A stretch of DNA of 64,000 nt, taken from contig MSXN01000009.1 of NCBI GenBank assembly GCA_002083555.1, forward strand, positions 1 through 64,000. Reading direction: 5' to 3'. The notes beneath the pieces were generated by a model, which was not told where the DNA came from, did no database searches, and was given only the letters and a program-made list of their open reading frames with translations. Position 1 is the first letter of the stretch. Each line of letters begins with the position of its first letter. A program made the position numbers and the translations under genes. Shown here one piece after another: positions 16,351 to 25,046 of this stretch. This DNA is from Nitrospira sp. ST-bin5 (GTDB lineage Bacteria; Nitrospirota; Nitrospiria; Nitrospirales; Nitrospiraceae).

Positions 16351-17499
16351 ATGATGCCTGGATCTCCCCAACTGCTGACTTCCGAATCGCCCTCTCTTGC
16401 ATCGAACAGACTGGAGGGAGGGACTGCTGGTCATCGGGATGTGTGGCGGCGCACAAGTGCGATTCTGACGCACCGCCGGTGGCTTGGGATCATGGGGGCC
16501 TTGGTCGCGGCCAGCGTCGCGACATGCATTCTCTGTCTCCAGTTTGGAGCCACGTCGGTCGATCTCGCGACGCTGCTCTCCGTCATGACTCAGTTGTTGA
16601 CGGCCGGGAATACCGAGGTCGTTGGCGGCAACACAGCGGCCACCATCATGCTGCATATCCGGTTGCCACGTGTGCTGATGGGATTTGTCGTCGGCGGCAG
16701 CCTTGCGGCAGTCGGTGTGACTTTGCAGGCGTTGCTGAGAAATCCATTGGCAGATCCCTATGTGCTTGGCGTCTCAAGCGGCGCTGCCTTAGGCGCGGCG
16801 CTGGCCATGCTTCTGGGTCTTGGGGCCTCGATGATGTTGCTGCCCGTCCTCCCTTTGTGCGGTTTTGTCGGCGGGCTGCTGGCGCTGCTGTTGATCTATC
16901 GCTTGGCGCAGTCGCAGGGACGCCTGCCCGTGCATAGTCTTTTGCTGGCCGGCGTCATTCTGAACGCGATTCTCACGGCGCTGATTATGTTCATTACGTC
17001 GATCATGGAGCCGAACCGGTCCGCAGGCCTGATGGCCTGGCTGATGGGGTCCCTCACGGCTCCCGGCTATCCGGCCTTGGGTGTTGTGGTCGCGTATGCG
17101 GTGCTGGTGTCGGCGATCGTGCTGCACAAGGCGCAGGCGCTGAATGTGCTGACGCTGGGGGAGGAAACGGCTCGTTCATTGGGTATTGAGACGGAGCGGC
17201 TCAAGAAGCACCTGTTTGTCCTGACGGCCTTGTTGACCGGAGCGGTCGTGTCGGTGAGTGGGATGATCGGATTTGTGGGCATGATGGTGCCGCATGCTGT
17301 TCGCCTGGTGGTGGGGTCTGATCACCGGCTACTGCTACCCGCGTCGGCTTTGGTCGGCGGCATGTTTCTCGTCATCTCCGACACGATCGCGCGTACTATC
17401 CTGGCGCCGGCGGAAATCCCCGTCGGGATCGTGACGGCGCTCGCCGGTGGTCCTTTCTTTCTGTATCTCCTGCTCTGGCGCAAAGATCGGATGTTGTGA
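16351..17499 (+). CDS. btuC: Cobalamin ABC transporter permease (FecCD family)
   Basis: A permease of about 382 residues with roughly ten membrane helices. Diagnostic blocks are LPRVLMGFVVGGSLAAVGVTLQALLRNPLADPYVLGVSSGAALGA, the coupling-helix region GEETARSLGIETERLK, and VSGMIGFVGMMVPHAVRLVVGSDHRLLLP near the C-terminus. I start at ATG 16351, 13 bases after btuF; the frame runs further upstream but that part overlaps btuF. The N-terminal extension of about 45 residues before the first helix is longer than usual. Confidence 0.92.
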   Translation: MMPGSPQLLTSESPSLASNRLEGGTAGHRDVWRRTSAILTHRRWLGIMGALVAASVATCILCLQFGATSVDLATLLSVMTQLLTAGNTEVVGGNTAATIMLHIRLPRVLMGFVVGGSLAAVGVTLQALLRNPLADPYVLGVSSGAALGAALAMLLGLGASMMLLPVLPLCGFVGGLLALLLIYRLAQSQGRLPVHSLLLAGVILNAILTALIMFITSIMEPNRSAGLMAWLMGSLTAPGYPALGVVVAYAVLVSAIVLHKAQALNVLTLGEETARSLGIETERLKKHLFVLTALLTGAVVSVSGMIGFVGMMVPHAVRLVVGSDHRLLLPASALVGGMFLVISDTIARTILAPAEIPVGIVTALAGGPFFLYLLLWRKDRML

Positions 17500-17500
17500 C

Positions 17501-18358
17501 GTGGAAAACCAATTAAGTGGGAACTCGGTGACCGCCACGTGCGCTTCAGGTACGGCCATGCAGGTGGACCAGGTCTCGTTTCGTTATCGAACGGGTCAAG
17601 CGGGGAGGCCGTGGACAGTCGAGGACCTCTCATTCAATGTGCGAGCGGGAGAAGTCTTGGGCATTGTGGGACCCAACGGCTCGGGGAAGTCGTCGTTGTT
17701 GAAACTGCTGGCCGGGCTCTTACGACCAAGTTCAGGCCAGATTCGGCTCGGAAGCCAGTCGATCGGACACATCGACCCACATCTCCTTGCGCGTTCTATT
17801 GCTGTAGTTCCGCAGGAATATGTGCAGGTCTTTCCCTTTACGGTCGCGGAAACCGTCCTCATGGGACGCTTTCCGCATCGCCGTGGGTCCTGGTGGGGGA
17901 TGGGCATTGGTGACGAGTCTGAACACGATCTGCGGCAAGCTCATCAGGCGATGGTCGAGACGGATGTGGTGGCGTTGTCCGGTCGCCTCGTGTCTGACCT
18001 TTCGGGTGGCGAGCGCCAGCGGGTGATGATTGCACGGGCATTGGCGCAGGAACCCGCCATTCTCTTGCTGGACGAACCGATGGCCTTTCTCGACATCAAT
18101 CACCAGATTGAGATTTGCGCGCTGATCAGCCGGTTGCAACGTGAACGGCAACTCACAGTCGTGCTGGTCTCGCATGATTTGAATGTCGCCAGTCAGTCGT
18201 GCGATCGGGTGATGATGTTAAAGGACGGGCGGATTGTCCGGATCGGTTCGCCCATGGAGACGATCACGCCGGAGAGCTTGCGCGCGGTGTACGGGTGCAA
18301 CGTCGTTGTCGATGCACATCCGTCTAGCGGGCGTCCGCGCGTCACGATGCCGGCTTGA
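17501..18358 (+). CDS. btuD: Cobalamin ABC transporter ATPase
   Basis: An ABC ATPase with Walker A GPNGSGKSSLLKLLAG, Q-loop VPQEYVQVFPFTVAETVLMGRFP, signature LSGGERQRVMIARAL, Walker B ILLLDEP and the switch His in VLVSHDLN. It powers the BtuCD importer at the cytoplasmic face of the inner membrane. The start is either GTG 17501, one base after the btuC stop region, or ATG 17558; I give the longer form without strong ribosome-site support. The frame before 17501 overlaps btuC and is not used. Confidence 0.92.
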   Translation: MENQLSGNSVTATCASGTAMQVDQVSFRYRTGQAGRPWTVEDLSFNVRAGEVLGIVGPNGSGKSSLLKLLAGLLRPSSGQIRLGSQSIGHIDPHLLARSIAVVPQEYVQVFPFTVAETVLMGRFPHRRGSWWGMGIGDESEHDLRQAHQAMVETDVVALSGRLVSDLSGGERQRVMIARALAQEPAILLLDEPMAFLDINHQIEICALISRLQRERQLTVVLVSHDLNVASQSCDRVMMLKDGRIVRIGSPMETITPESLRAVYGCNVVVDAHPSSGRPRVTMPA

Positions 18359-18435
18359 GCGATTCGGCAGGATGCAATTCCGCACGGTCATGTCCCCGGC
18401 CGTGACGGGCATGTGTGAGGGGGGACGATCATTTT

Positions 18436-18608
18436 AAGGTGAAAGGGCGTTTTGTAGAAACGACGCGGGGGACGGGGAAGATGGTGCAAATCCATCACGG
18501 TGCCGCCACTGTCAGCGGGGAGTAAGTCTGCATCATGCCACTGTGCGCTTCGGCGCATGGGAAGGCGCAGAGACGCGACGATCCGCAAGTCAGGAGACCC
18601 AGCCCGCA
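18436..18608 (+). promoter_or_regulatory. Cobalamin riboswitch 2 (upstream of btuB)
   Basis: A second aptamer has GGTGCAAATCCATCACGG, TGCCGCCACTGTCAGCGGGG, GCCACTGTGCGC, ATGGGAAGGCG, and the B12 box AAGTCAGGAGACCCAGCC ending about 18606. Edges are approximate. It lies in the 290-base gap between btuD and btuB. I see no clear promoter in front of it, so it may act on read-through from btuD as well as on a local start. Confidence 0.92.
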
Positions 18609-18623
18609 GTTGATTCGACTGAA

Positions 18624-18640
18624 CCCTTCGAGCACAAGGG
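18624..18640 (+). promoter_or_regulatory. Ribosome-site hairpin before btuB
   Basis: CCCTT (18624-18628) pairs with AAGGG (18636-18640), which is the ribosome-binding site of btuB, 9 bases before its ATG. No T-run follows, so the second riboswitch probably acts on translation. Confidence 0.5.
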
Positions 18641-18649
18641 AGTTTCGTC

Positions 18650-20629
18650 ATGTTGTTTTTCATCGTTCGATTGATTCGGTGTGTCTGTCTCCTCTACTTT
18701 CTCATCCCTCTCCAATCGGCGCGCGCCCAGCAAGAAATCGCCATGGCCGACCAGGCCGACATCATTGAGACCCCTGAGGTCGTTGTTAGCGCCACGAAGA
18801 CGCCGATCCCGGCGACACGGGTCACGAGTGCTGTCGAGGTGATTACAGCGGAGGATATGAAACGGCAGAATCTTCGGAACGTGATTGATGCGCTTCGCTT
18901 AGCGCAGGGTGTAGCAGCCTTTTCCAGTGGCGGTCCTGGGACTGACGTGAGTGTCAGGATTCGGGGAGGCGGATCAGCCCAAACACTGGTGCTCATCGAT
19001 GGTGCGATCGTCAACAGTGGGACGACCGGAAGCTACAATTTTGCTAATCTGACGACCGACAACATCGAGCGGATCGAGATTCTTCGAGGCGCACAGAGCA
19101 TGTTGTACGGGTCGGATGCGATGGGCGGTGTCATCAATATCACGACGAAGAAGGGGCAGGGGCCTCCGACCGTGGGCGCATTCCTTGAGTACGGCTCGTT
19201 TGCCACTGTGCGTGAAGGCGGGACACTTTCAGGGAAGCAAGGGATTGTGGACTACAGTCTTGCGCTATCCCGATGGGACACCTCCAGCTTTTCAGCGGTC
19301 AATTACCGGCGCGGCGCCACCGAGCGGGATTCCTATCGAAATTGGACGGGATCTGCTCGCGTAGGTGTGGATCTTCCGAAAGACGGACGACTGGACTTTA
19401 ATTTTAGATGGTCCAATTCGGATGTCGCCCTCGACAGTGTGTCCGCGACGTCACCGGCAGATGTGTTTGGATCGAAGATACGGAGTCAGGATTATATATT
19501 CAGCGGAAGCTACCAGCAGCCGCTGACGGACTGGTGGTCGCAGAAACTGACGCTGTCGCGCGCGCAGGAAGCGTCGCTGTTTCTGCCTGGTACGCTACAG
19601 CGAAATCTCGTCACCGGCGCATTCAGCACTCCCTTGGGCACGCCGAATGAGACACGAGTGTTATCCAATCGGATCGAATGGCAACATGATTTCCGCATTA
19701 CCGAGATGCTTTTGCTGAGTGGGGGCTATCAGTTTCGTGAGCAGCAAGGCGAGAATGACACAGGTCTGACCAATCGGATCTTGAGTTCGAATGCGGGGTT
19801 TGCTCAGGCTCAGGTCAATCTCTGGGATCGTCTCTTTGGGACGGCGGGAGTCCGGTACGACAGTTATAACGTGTTTGGCAATGCCACGACGTATCGATTG
19901 ACGGGAGGCTACTATAGCAAGGAGACTGACACAAAACTTCGTGCCAGTTATTCAACGGGTTTCCGGGCGCCGACCATGAACGAGTTGTATTTCCCCAATT
20001 TCGGCAATCCCAATCTTGGTCCTGAAAAGAGTCAGAGTATGGATGTGGGGGTGGACCAGTTCTTTCTGTCTAAGTCTCTGAAGCTCAGCGGAGGATTCTT
20101 TTGGAATCGCTATCGCAATCTGATCGTGACGACGAATGATCCGGTGTTTTGTGCGCCTTTTAGTACATTCGGGTTCTGTCCGCAGCAACTTGGTGATGCA
20201 TCGACGAAGGGGTGGGAGGCGAGTCTGTCCTACACCTACACCAGCGAGCGGCAGTTTCTCCGAGGGCTAACCTTCCAGGCGCAGTATACGAATACTCTGA
20301 CCCGAGATCTTGATACGGCGGCCCGTCTCCCGCGTTGGCCGGTCGACCAGTGGAGCATGATCCTCGGCTATCAACCGATTGAACCGCTCTGGATCACTGT
20401 CACCGGACGGTATGTGGGCTCGCGGTTTAATACCACGGGAAACAGTCAAACCCTCCGCGCATTCGATGTCTGGTCGCTGGCGGCAACGTACGACGTCACG
20501 AAGCAGGTGCAGGTCTATCTCAGGGCGGAAAATCTCTTCAATGAAAAGTACGAGGAGATTGCCAGTGCCGGCGTCCCAATTCGCTCAATATTTGGTGGTG
20601 TACGTGTCGCGTTCAGTGCGAAGCCGTAA
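18650..20629 (+). CDS. btuB: TonB-dependent cobalamin receptor
   Basis: A 659-residue outer-membrane receptor. It has a signal peptide (about residues 1-26, ending SARAQQ), a TonB-box-like segment ETPEVVVSATKTPIPA, a plug domain with VRIRGGGSAQTLVLIDGAIVN and IERIEILRGAQSMLYGSDAMGGVINITTK, and a 22-strand barrel ending in NLFNEKYEEIASAGVPIRSIFGGVRVAFSAKP with a C-terminal aromatic-rich strand. Placement behind a cobalamin riboswitch identifies corrinoids as the likely ligand. It is 10 bases before cbiA. Confidence 0.92.
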   Translation: MLFFIVRLIRCVCLLYFLIPLQSARAQQEIAMADQADIIETPEVVVSATKTPIPATRVTSAVEVITAEDMKRQNLRNVIDALRLAQGVAAFSSGGPGTDVSVRIRGGGSAQTLVLIDGAIVNSGTTGSYNFANLTTDNIERIEILRGAQSMLYGSDAMGGVINITTKKGQGPPTVGAFLEYGSFATVREGGTLSGKQGIVDYSLALSRWDTSSFSAVNYRRGATERDSYRNWTGSARVGVDLPKDGRLDFNFRWSNSDVALDSVSATSPADVFGSKIRSQDYIFSGSYQQPLTDWWSQKLTLSRAQEASLFLPGTLQRNLVTGAFSTPLGTPNETRVLSNRIEWQHDFRITEMLLLSGGYQFREQQGENDTGLTNRILSSNAGFAQAQVNLWDRLFGTAGVRYDSYNVFGNATTYRLTGGYYSKETDTKLRASYSTGFRAPTMNELYFPNFGNPNLGPEKSQSMDVGVDQFFLSKSLKLSGGFFWNRYRNLIVTTNDPVFCAPFSTFGFCPQQLGDASTKGWEASLSYTYTSERQFLRGLTFQAQYTNTLTRDLDTAARLPRWPVDQWSMILGYQPIEPLWITVTGRYVGSRFNTTGNSQTLRAFDVWSLAATYDVTKQVQVYLRAENLFNEKYEEIASAGVPIRSIFGGVRVAFSAKP

Positions 20630-20639
20630 GGATATGTAA

Positions 20640-22028
20640 ATGACCCATCCACGACTGGTTATCGCCGGCATCTCCAGTGGTGTCGGCAAGACGACGGTCA
20701 CATTGGCGATCCTGGCGGCTCTGCGACAGCGGGGCCGCCGGGCGCAGGCGTTCAAGGCGGGGCCGGATTTCATCGATCCGAGTCACCATACGGCTGCCAC
20801 CGGGCGGCTGTCTCGGAACCTAGACGGCTGGATGTTGGGGGCGGATCGCAATCGGGAGATCTTTACGCGTGCCGCAATGGATGCGGATATCTCAATCATT
20901 GAAGGAATGATGGGACTGTTCGACGGCAGTTCGCCGGTGAACGAGATCGGCAGCACGGCAGAATTGGCCAAGCAATTGGATGCACCGGTCCTTCTCGTCA
21001 TTGACGGTAGTGCGATGGCGCGTTCTGCTGCGGCGATGGTGTCAGGGTATGCGAAATTCGATCCGGCGTTGAGGGTCGCGGGTGTCTTGTTCAATCGAGT
21101 TAGCAGCGCAGGGCACTACCAGCTGCTCAAGGAAGCGGTCGAACAGGAGACGGATGTGGTGGCGGTGGGGTATATGCGGCCGGATGAGGCTGTGACGATC
21201 GCGGATCGCCACCTCGGACTGGTGATGGCGATGGAGAAAGGTGGAAGCGAACTGTATGATCGGCTGGCGAAGTCGGCGGCTGAGACCATTGATTTGGATC
21301 GAATCGAATTTTTGGCCGGCTCGTCTGGAGTATTGGCGGCGTCACCTCATTCTGTGAAAGAGAGTCGGCCGCATACAGTTCGCATCGGTGTCGCGAAGGA
21401 CCGGGCTTTTTGCTTCTACTATCCCGAGAATCTTGAACTGCTGGAAGCGGAGGGGGCCGAACTGGTGTTGTTCTCTCCACTCGCAGACCGCACCATACCC
21501 GATGATGTGGCCATGCTGTATTTTGGCGGGGGCTATCCAGAGCTGCATGGCGCGGTGTTGGCGGGAAATACCACTATGCGAACGGCAATCAAGGGCTTTG
21601 CCGGACAGGGCGGAACGATCTATGCGGAATGTGGCGGGATGATGTATCTCACACGGGCCATCCGTGATTTCAAGGGCCAATCGCACGACATGGTTGGCTT
21701 GTTTCCTGCCGAAGCGGTTATGAAGAAATCTGGTGTGACGTTGGGCTATAGAACGGTGGAATTGTCACAGACCTGCATTCTTGGTGTTTCCGGTGTCATC
21801 GCGCGAGGGCACGAGTTCCATTACTCTACGGTGGTGCCACGAGGGCCGCTCGACTATGCGTGTTCGTTGAGTGATGCGCGAGGAGACACGAAGGGGCAGG
21901 ATGGGCTTGTACGGGACAATGTGCTGGCGCTCTATACCCATTTGCATTTTGCCAGTCAGCCGAAGATCGCTACATCGCTCGTGAATGCCGCACGTCGAAC
22001 AGCCGTGAGTCAAAGAGGAACACAATGA
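20640..22028 (+). CDS. cbiA: Cobyrinic acid a,c-diamide synthase
   Basis: A 462-residue glutamine-dependent amidotransferase that amidates the a and c side chains of the corrin. The N-terminal dethiobiotin-synthetase-like ATPase has GISSGVGKTTVTLAILAALR and KAGPDFIDPSHH; the C-terminal class I glutaminase domain has the nucleophile Cys in IYAECGGMMYLTRAI and the His in GHEFHYSTV. The motif KAGPDFIDP separates it from CobQ. It overlaps the next gene by 4 bases. Confidence 0.94.
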   Translation: MTHPRLVIAGISSGVGKTTVTLAILAALRQRGRRAQAFKAGPDFIDPSHHTAATGRLSRNLDGWMLGADRNREIFTRAAMDADISIIEGMMGLFDGSSPVNEIGSTAELAKQLDAPVLLVIDGSAMARSAAAMVSGYAKFDPALRVAGVLFNRVSSAGHYQLLKEAVEQETDVVAVGYMRPDEAVTIADRHLGLVMAMEKGGSELYDRLAKSAAETIDLDRIEFLAGSSGVLAASPHSVKESRPHTVRIGVAKDRAFCFYYPENLELLEAEGAELVLFSPLADRTIPDDVAMLYFGGGYPELHGAVLAGNTTMRTAIKGFAGQGGTIYAECGGMMYLTRAIRDFKGQSHDMVGLFPAEAVMKKSGVTLGYRTVELSQTCILGVSGVIARGHEFHYSTVVPRGPLDYACSLSDARGDTKGQDGLVRDNVLALYTHLHFASQPKIATSLVNAARRTAVSQRGTQ

Positions 22029-22624
22029 CAGATCAGGCTGAACACAAGGCAAAGATGGAGCGGCTCAAAGCCTCGGTCGATCGACGTATCGAGGCGGCGC
22101 AAGAAGAGAAGGGCCTGCTGATGATCTATACCGGCGCCGGGAAAGGCAAAACGACCGCTGCGCTCGGGATGGCTCTCCGATGTATTGGTCACGGGATGAA
22201 GGTCGCGGTCGTTCAATTTATCAAAGGGGCGATCGATACCGCGGAAGAGCGGGCGTTGAAATCGTTCGGCGATCGCGTCACGTTTCTCCGGATGGGTGAA
22301 GGCTACACCTGGGAAACGCAGGATCGTGAACGGGATACGAAATTCGCTCAAGAAGCCTGGGAGACCGTCTGCGAGTTTTTGCGCGATCCATCTTATGCGA
22401 TGGTGGTTCTCGATGAGTTCAATATCGCGCTACAGCAGGATTATGTGGACGTGGCGGAGGTGGTCACCGCACTGCGTGCCCGCCCTCCGATGCAACATGT
22501 GGTGCTGACGGGCCGTGGGGCGAAGGACGTCTTGATAGAAGAAGCCGATCTCGTTACCGAGATGAAGCAGATCAAACATCCGTTTCGCAAGGGGATTAAG
22601 GCGCAGCCGGGGGTGGAATTTTGA
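22025..22624 (+). CDS. cobO: Cob(I)yrinic acid a,c-diamide adenosyltransferase (BtuR/CobO type)
   Basis: A 199-residue adenosyltransferase of the CobA/CobO/BtuR family that forms the Co-C5' bond to adenosine. The P-loop is YTGAGKGKTTAALGMALRC, followed by VAVVQFIKGA and VVLDEFNIALQQDYVD (Walker B-like). The N-terminal helix (HKAKMERLKASVDRRIEAAQEEKG) is typical. It overlaps cbiA and the next gene by 4 bases each. A second, unrelated adenosyltransferase of PduO type lies two genes on. Confidence 0.94.
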   Translation: MTDQAEHKAKMERLKASVDRRIEAAQEEKGLLMIYTGAGKGKTTAALGMALRCIGHGMKVAVVQFIKGAIDTAEERALKSFGDRVTFLRMGEGYTWETQDRERDTKFAQEAWETVCEFLRDPSYAMVVLDEFNIALQQDYVDVAEVVTALRARPPMQHVVLTGRGAKDVLIEEADLVTEMKQIKHPFRKGIKAQPGVEF

Positions 22625-22827
22625 GAGGTCCGGTCACCAAGACGTGTGAAGCCTGCGGCGTGGCGTTCTCGTGCGGCGGATACCAGTGTTGGTGCGGGAA
22701 GGTCGGCATCACCGAGTCGCAGATGGATTGGATCGCCGCCAGATTTCAAGATTGCTTATGTCCTGCGTGCCTTGACCAAGTGAGTAAGGGGACCCTGCCA
22801 GTCCAGTCCGGAGAGTGCCGAACATAA
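22621..22827 (+). CDS. Cysteine-rich CWC family small protein
   Basis: A 68-residue protein with nine cysteines: CEACGVAFSC, YQCWCGK and CLCPACLDQ. The middle CWC motif matches the small cysteine-rich CWC family, likely a zinc-binding fold of unknown function. It begins with TTG at 22621, overlapping the cobO stop (TTGA), so it is translated as part of the cobalamin operon. Whether it has a corrinoid role is unknown. Confidence 0.75.
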   Translation: MRGPVTKTCEACGVAFSCGGYQCWCGKVGITESQMDWIAARFQDCLCPACLDQVSKGTLPVQSGECRT

Positions 22828-22838
22828 GGAGCGATGAT

Positions 22839-23435
22839 ATGCGTATCACGAAGGTCTATACACGAACGGGCGATGCAGGGAAAACGCGGTTGGCCGGCGG
22901 ACAGCAGGTCTGGAAAGACAGTCTGCGGGTGGAGGCCTATGGCACGGTCGATGAGCTGAACGCCTCAATCGGAGTCGTGCGCGCCATGAATGCCGACATG
23001 CTCGATGAGTATTCGGCTGCAGCCATTCTCGAGGAGGAATTGCGTTGGGTGCAGAATAAATTGTTCGATGTCGGGAGTATTCTTGCCACGGCGCCGGGAC
23101 AGACGTTCAAGAACATGCCGCAGGTGACGGCGAAGGATGTGACGCGGTTAGAGAAGCTAATCGATCGCTGTCAGAAAGAATTGGAGCCTCTCAAGGAATT
23201 TATTCTGCCGGGCGGCGGGAAAGTCTCCAGCTTTTTGCATCAAGCTCGGACGGTCTGCCGGCGCGCTGAACGGCTCTGTGTGGCCCTGTCGAAAGTCGAA
23301 CCGGTCGAGCCGACGATTATCAAGTACGTGAACCGGCTGAGCGACACGTTGTTTGTGCTCGCGCGCTGGGTGGCCAAGACGCAGGGTGAGCCGGAATTCT
23401 TGTGGGAGCGGGATGTCGCCAAAAAAGCGGAGTAG
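22839..23435 (+). CDS. PduO-type ATP:cob(I)alamin adenosyltransferase
   Basis: A 198-residue trimeric-type adenosyltransferase. The ATP site is in MRITKVYTRTGDAGKTRLAGGQQVWKDSLRVEAYGTVDELNA, and the C-terminal half has FILPGGGKVSSFLHQARTVCRRAER. The start at ATG 22839 follows a GGAG at 22829-22832; the longer frame overlaps the CWC gene. Its presence beside cobO is redundant in activity; PduO enzymes typically serve salvage or corrinoid-dependent mutases. Confidence 0.93.
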   Translation: MRITKVYTRTGDAGKTRLAGGQQVWKDSLRVEAYGTVDELNASIGVVRAMNADMLDEYSAAAILEEELRWVQNKLFDVGSILATAPGQTFKNMPQVTAKDVTRLEKLIDRCQKELEPLKEFILPGGGKVSSFLHQARTVCRRAERLCVALSKVEPVEPTIIKYVNRLSDTLFVLARWVAKTQGEPEFLWERDVAKKAE

Positions 23436-23973
23436 TCGTCAGACGTCAAGAAAATCTGCAGGTCTGATCATCTTCATTCTTGGCGGGTCGGCGTCGGGGA
23501 AAAGCGAGATTGCTTTGCGGCTTGCTGGATCGAAGGGACCGAGAGCCTTTGTCGCGACCGGGCAGGGCCTCGATGCTGAGATGTCGGCAAGGATTGCACG
23601 ACATCAGGCCACACGTGCATCGGATTGGGACACGGCAGAAGTTCCGCTCGAACTCGCGGCCTGGTTTGCGCGCGCAGGGAGCCGCTATCAGACGATTGTC
23701 GTTGATTGTGTGACGCTCTGGCTCAGTAATCTGCAGTGCTCCGGGATGAAAGAGCCACTGGTGCTCAAGCGAGTGGCCGGCTTGCTGGAAGCGATGCGGA
23801 AGACGAAAGCGAGGATCGTGATCGTGAGCAACGAGTTGGGGCTGGGGCTGGTGCCGGCGGAGCCGACTGTGCGGGCCTTTCGAGATCTGGCCGGGCGGGT
23901 GAATCAATTGCTCGCTGCAGGCGCCGATGAGGCACACCTGGTTGTGAGCGGGATTCCGCTTCGATTGAAGTGA
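23413..23973 (+). CDS. cobU: Adenosylcobinamide kinase/adenosylcobinamide-phosphate guanylyltransferase
   Basis: A 186-residue bifunctional enzyme that phosphorylates adenosylcobinamide and adds GMP. It has the P-loop FILGGSASGKSEIALRLA, the block FVATGQGLDAEMSARIARHQATRASDWDTAEVP (the HxxxR guanylylation region), and VVDCVTLWLSNL. The start ATG 23413 overlaps the PduO gene by 23 bases; this gives a short basic N-terminal tail before the core. Only a 9-base gap separates it from cobT. Confidence 0.93.
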   Translation: MSPKKRSSRQTSRKSAGLIIFILGGSASGKSEIALRLAGSKGPRAFVATGQGLDAEMSARIARHQATRASDWDTAEVPLELAAWFARAGSRYQTIVVDCVTLWLSNLQCSGMKEPLVLKRVAGLLEAMRKTKARIVIVSNELGLGLVPAEPTVRAFRDLAGRVNQLLAAGADEAHLVVSGIPLRLK

Positions 23974-23982
23974 AGAGAGGGA

Positions 23983-25041
23983 ATGACAATGTCGTTACAA
24001 GCTGTGTGTGACCGGATTCAATCACCCGATCCCCAGTTACTGGCAAAAGCCCAGGCACGACTGGATCGCCTCACGAAGCCTCAAGGCAGTTTAGGGAGGT
24101 TGGAGGAAGTCGCGGCGCGCTATGTGATGATGACCGGGGAGCTGAAACCGGCGATTCCTCAAGGCGTGGTCTTTACGTTTGCGGCGGATCATGGCGTCAC
24201 CAAGGAAGGTGTGAGTGCGTATCCCAGAGAAGTTACGCCGCAGATGGTGTTGAATTTCCTGCGTGGCGGGGCGGGTGTGAATGTGTTGGCCCGTCATGCC
24301 GGCGTGGGCGTGCGTGTGGTGGACATCGGCGTCGATCATGACTTTGGAGCCGTGCCCGATCTGATCTCGAGGAAAGTGATGCGGGGGACGCGCAATTTGC
24401 TCGTCGAGCCGGCGATGTCTCGCGCAGAAGCGGAGCAGTCCATCCTGGTTGGAGTGGACCTCGCAACGCAGTCAGCACGGGAAGGCACAGGCCTCATCGG
24501 TACCGGCGATATGGGCATCGGGAACACGACCCCGAGCGCGGCGATCACGGCGGTGATGGCCGGCCGGCCGGTCTCTGACGTGACCGGGCGAGGAACCGGA
24601 ATCGACGATGCGGGGCATGCGAGGAAGGTGGCGGTGATCCGGCAGGCGCTCGATCTGCATCGTCCAGAGCGAGCTGATGCGCTTGATGTGTTGGCCAAAG
24701 TGGGCGGGTTGGAAATCGGCGGGCTGGCCGGGTTGATCCTCGGTGCCGCGGCGGAGCGCGTGCCGGTGGTGCTTGATGGGTTCATTGCCGGAGCTGCGGC
24801 ATTGATTGCCGTGGGGCTTCAGCCTCGTTGCCGTGAGTATCTCATCGCGTCGCACCGTTCCGTTGAACGGGGGCATGCCGCGATCTTCGACCACCTCGGC
24901 CTGAAGCCGTTGCTGGATCTTGATTTGCGTCTCGGTGAAGGCACCGGCGCCTGTTTAGGCATGAGCCTGGTCTGTGCCGCCGTCAAAATCTATACAGAGA
25001 TGGCGACATTCGGTGAGGCCGGCGTATCGGAGAAAGCTTAG
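23983..25041 (+). CDS. cobT: Nicotinate-nucleotide-dimethylbenzimidazole phosphoribosyltransferase
   Basis: A 352-residue enzyme that makes alpha-ribazole phosphate for the lower ligand. Family blocks are LTKPQGSLGRLEEVA, FAADHGVTKEGVSAYPREVTPQMVLNFLRGGAGVNVLAR, GTGDMGIGNTTPSAAI, GRGTGIDD and the C-terminal catalytic-Glu motif LRLGEGTGACLGM. Length is as usual. It sits between cobU and cobS, the standard nucleotide-loop assembly order. Confidence 0.96.
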   Translation: MTMSLQAVCDRIQSPDPQLLAKAQARLDRLTKPQGSLGRLEEVAARYVMMTGELKPAIPQGVVFTFAADHGVTKEGVSAYPREVTPQMVLNFLRGGAGVNVLARHAGVGVRVVDIGVDHDFGAVPDLISRKVMRGTRNLLVEPAMSRAEAEQSILVGVDLATQSAREGTGLIGTGDMGIGNTTPSAAITAVMAGRPVSDVTGRGTGIDDAGHARKVAVIRQALDLHRPERADALDVLAKVGGLEIGGLAGLILGAAAERVPVVLDGFIAGAAALIAVGLQPRCREYLIASHRSVERGHAAIFDHLGLKPLLDLDLRLGEGTGACLGMSLVCAAVKIYTEMATFGEAGVSEKA

Positions 25042-25046
25042 GACTC

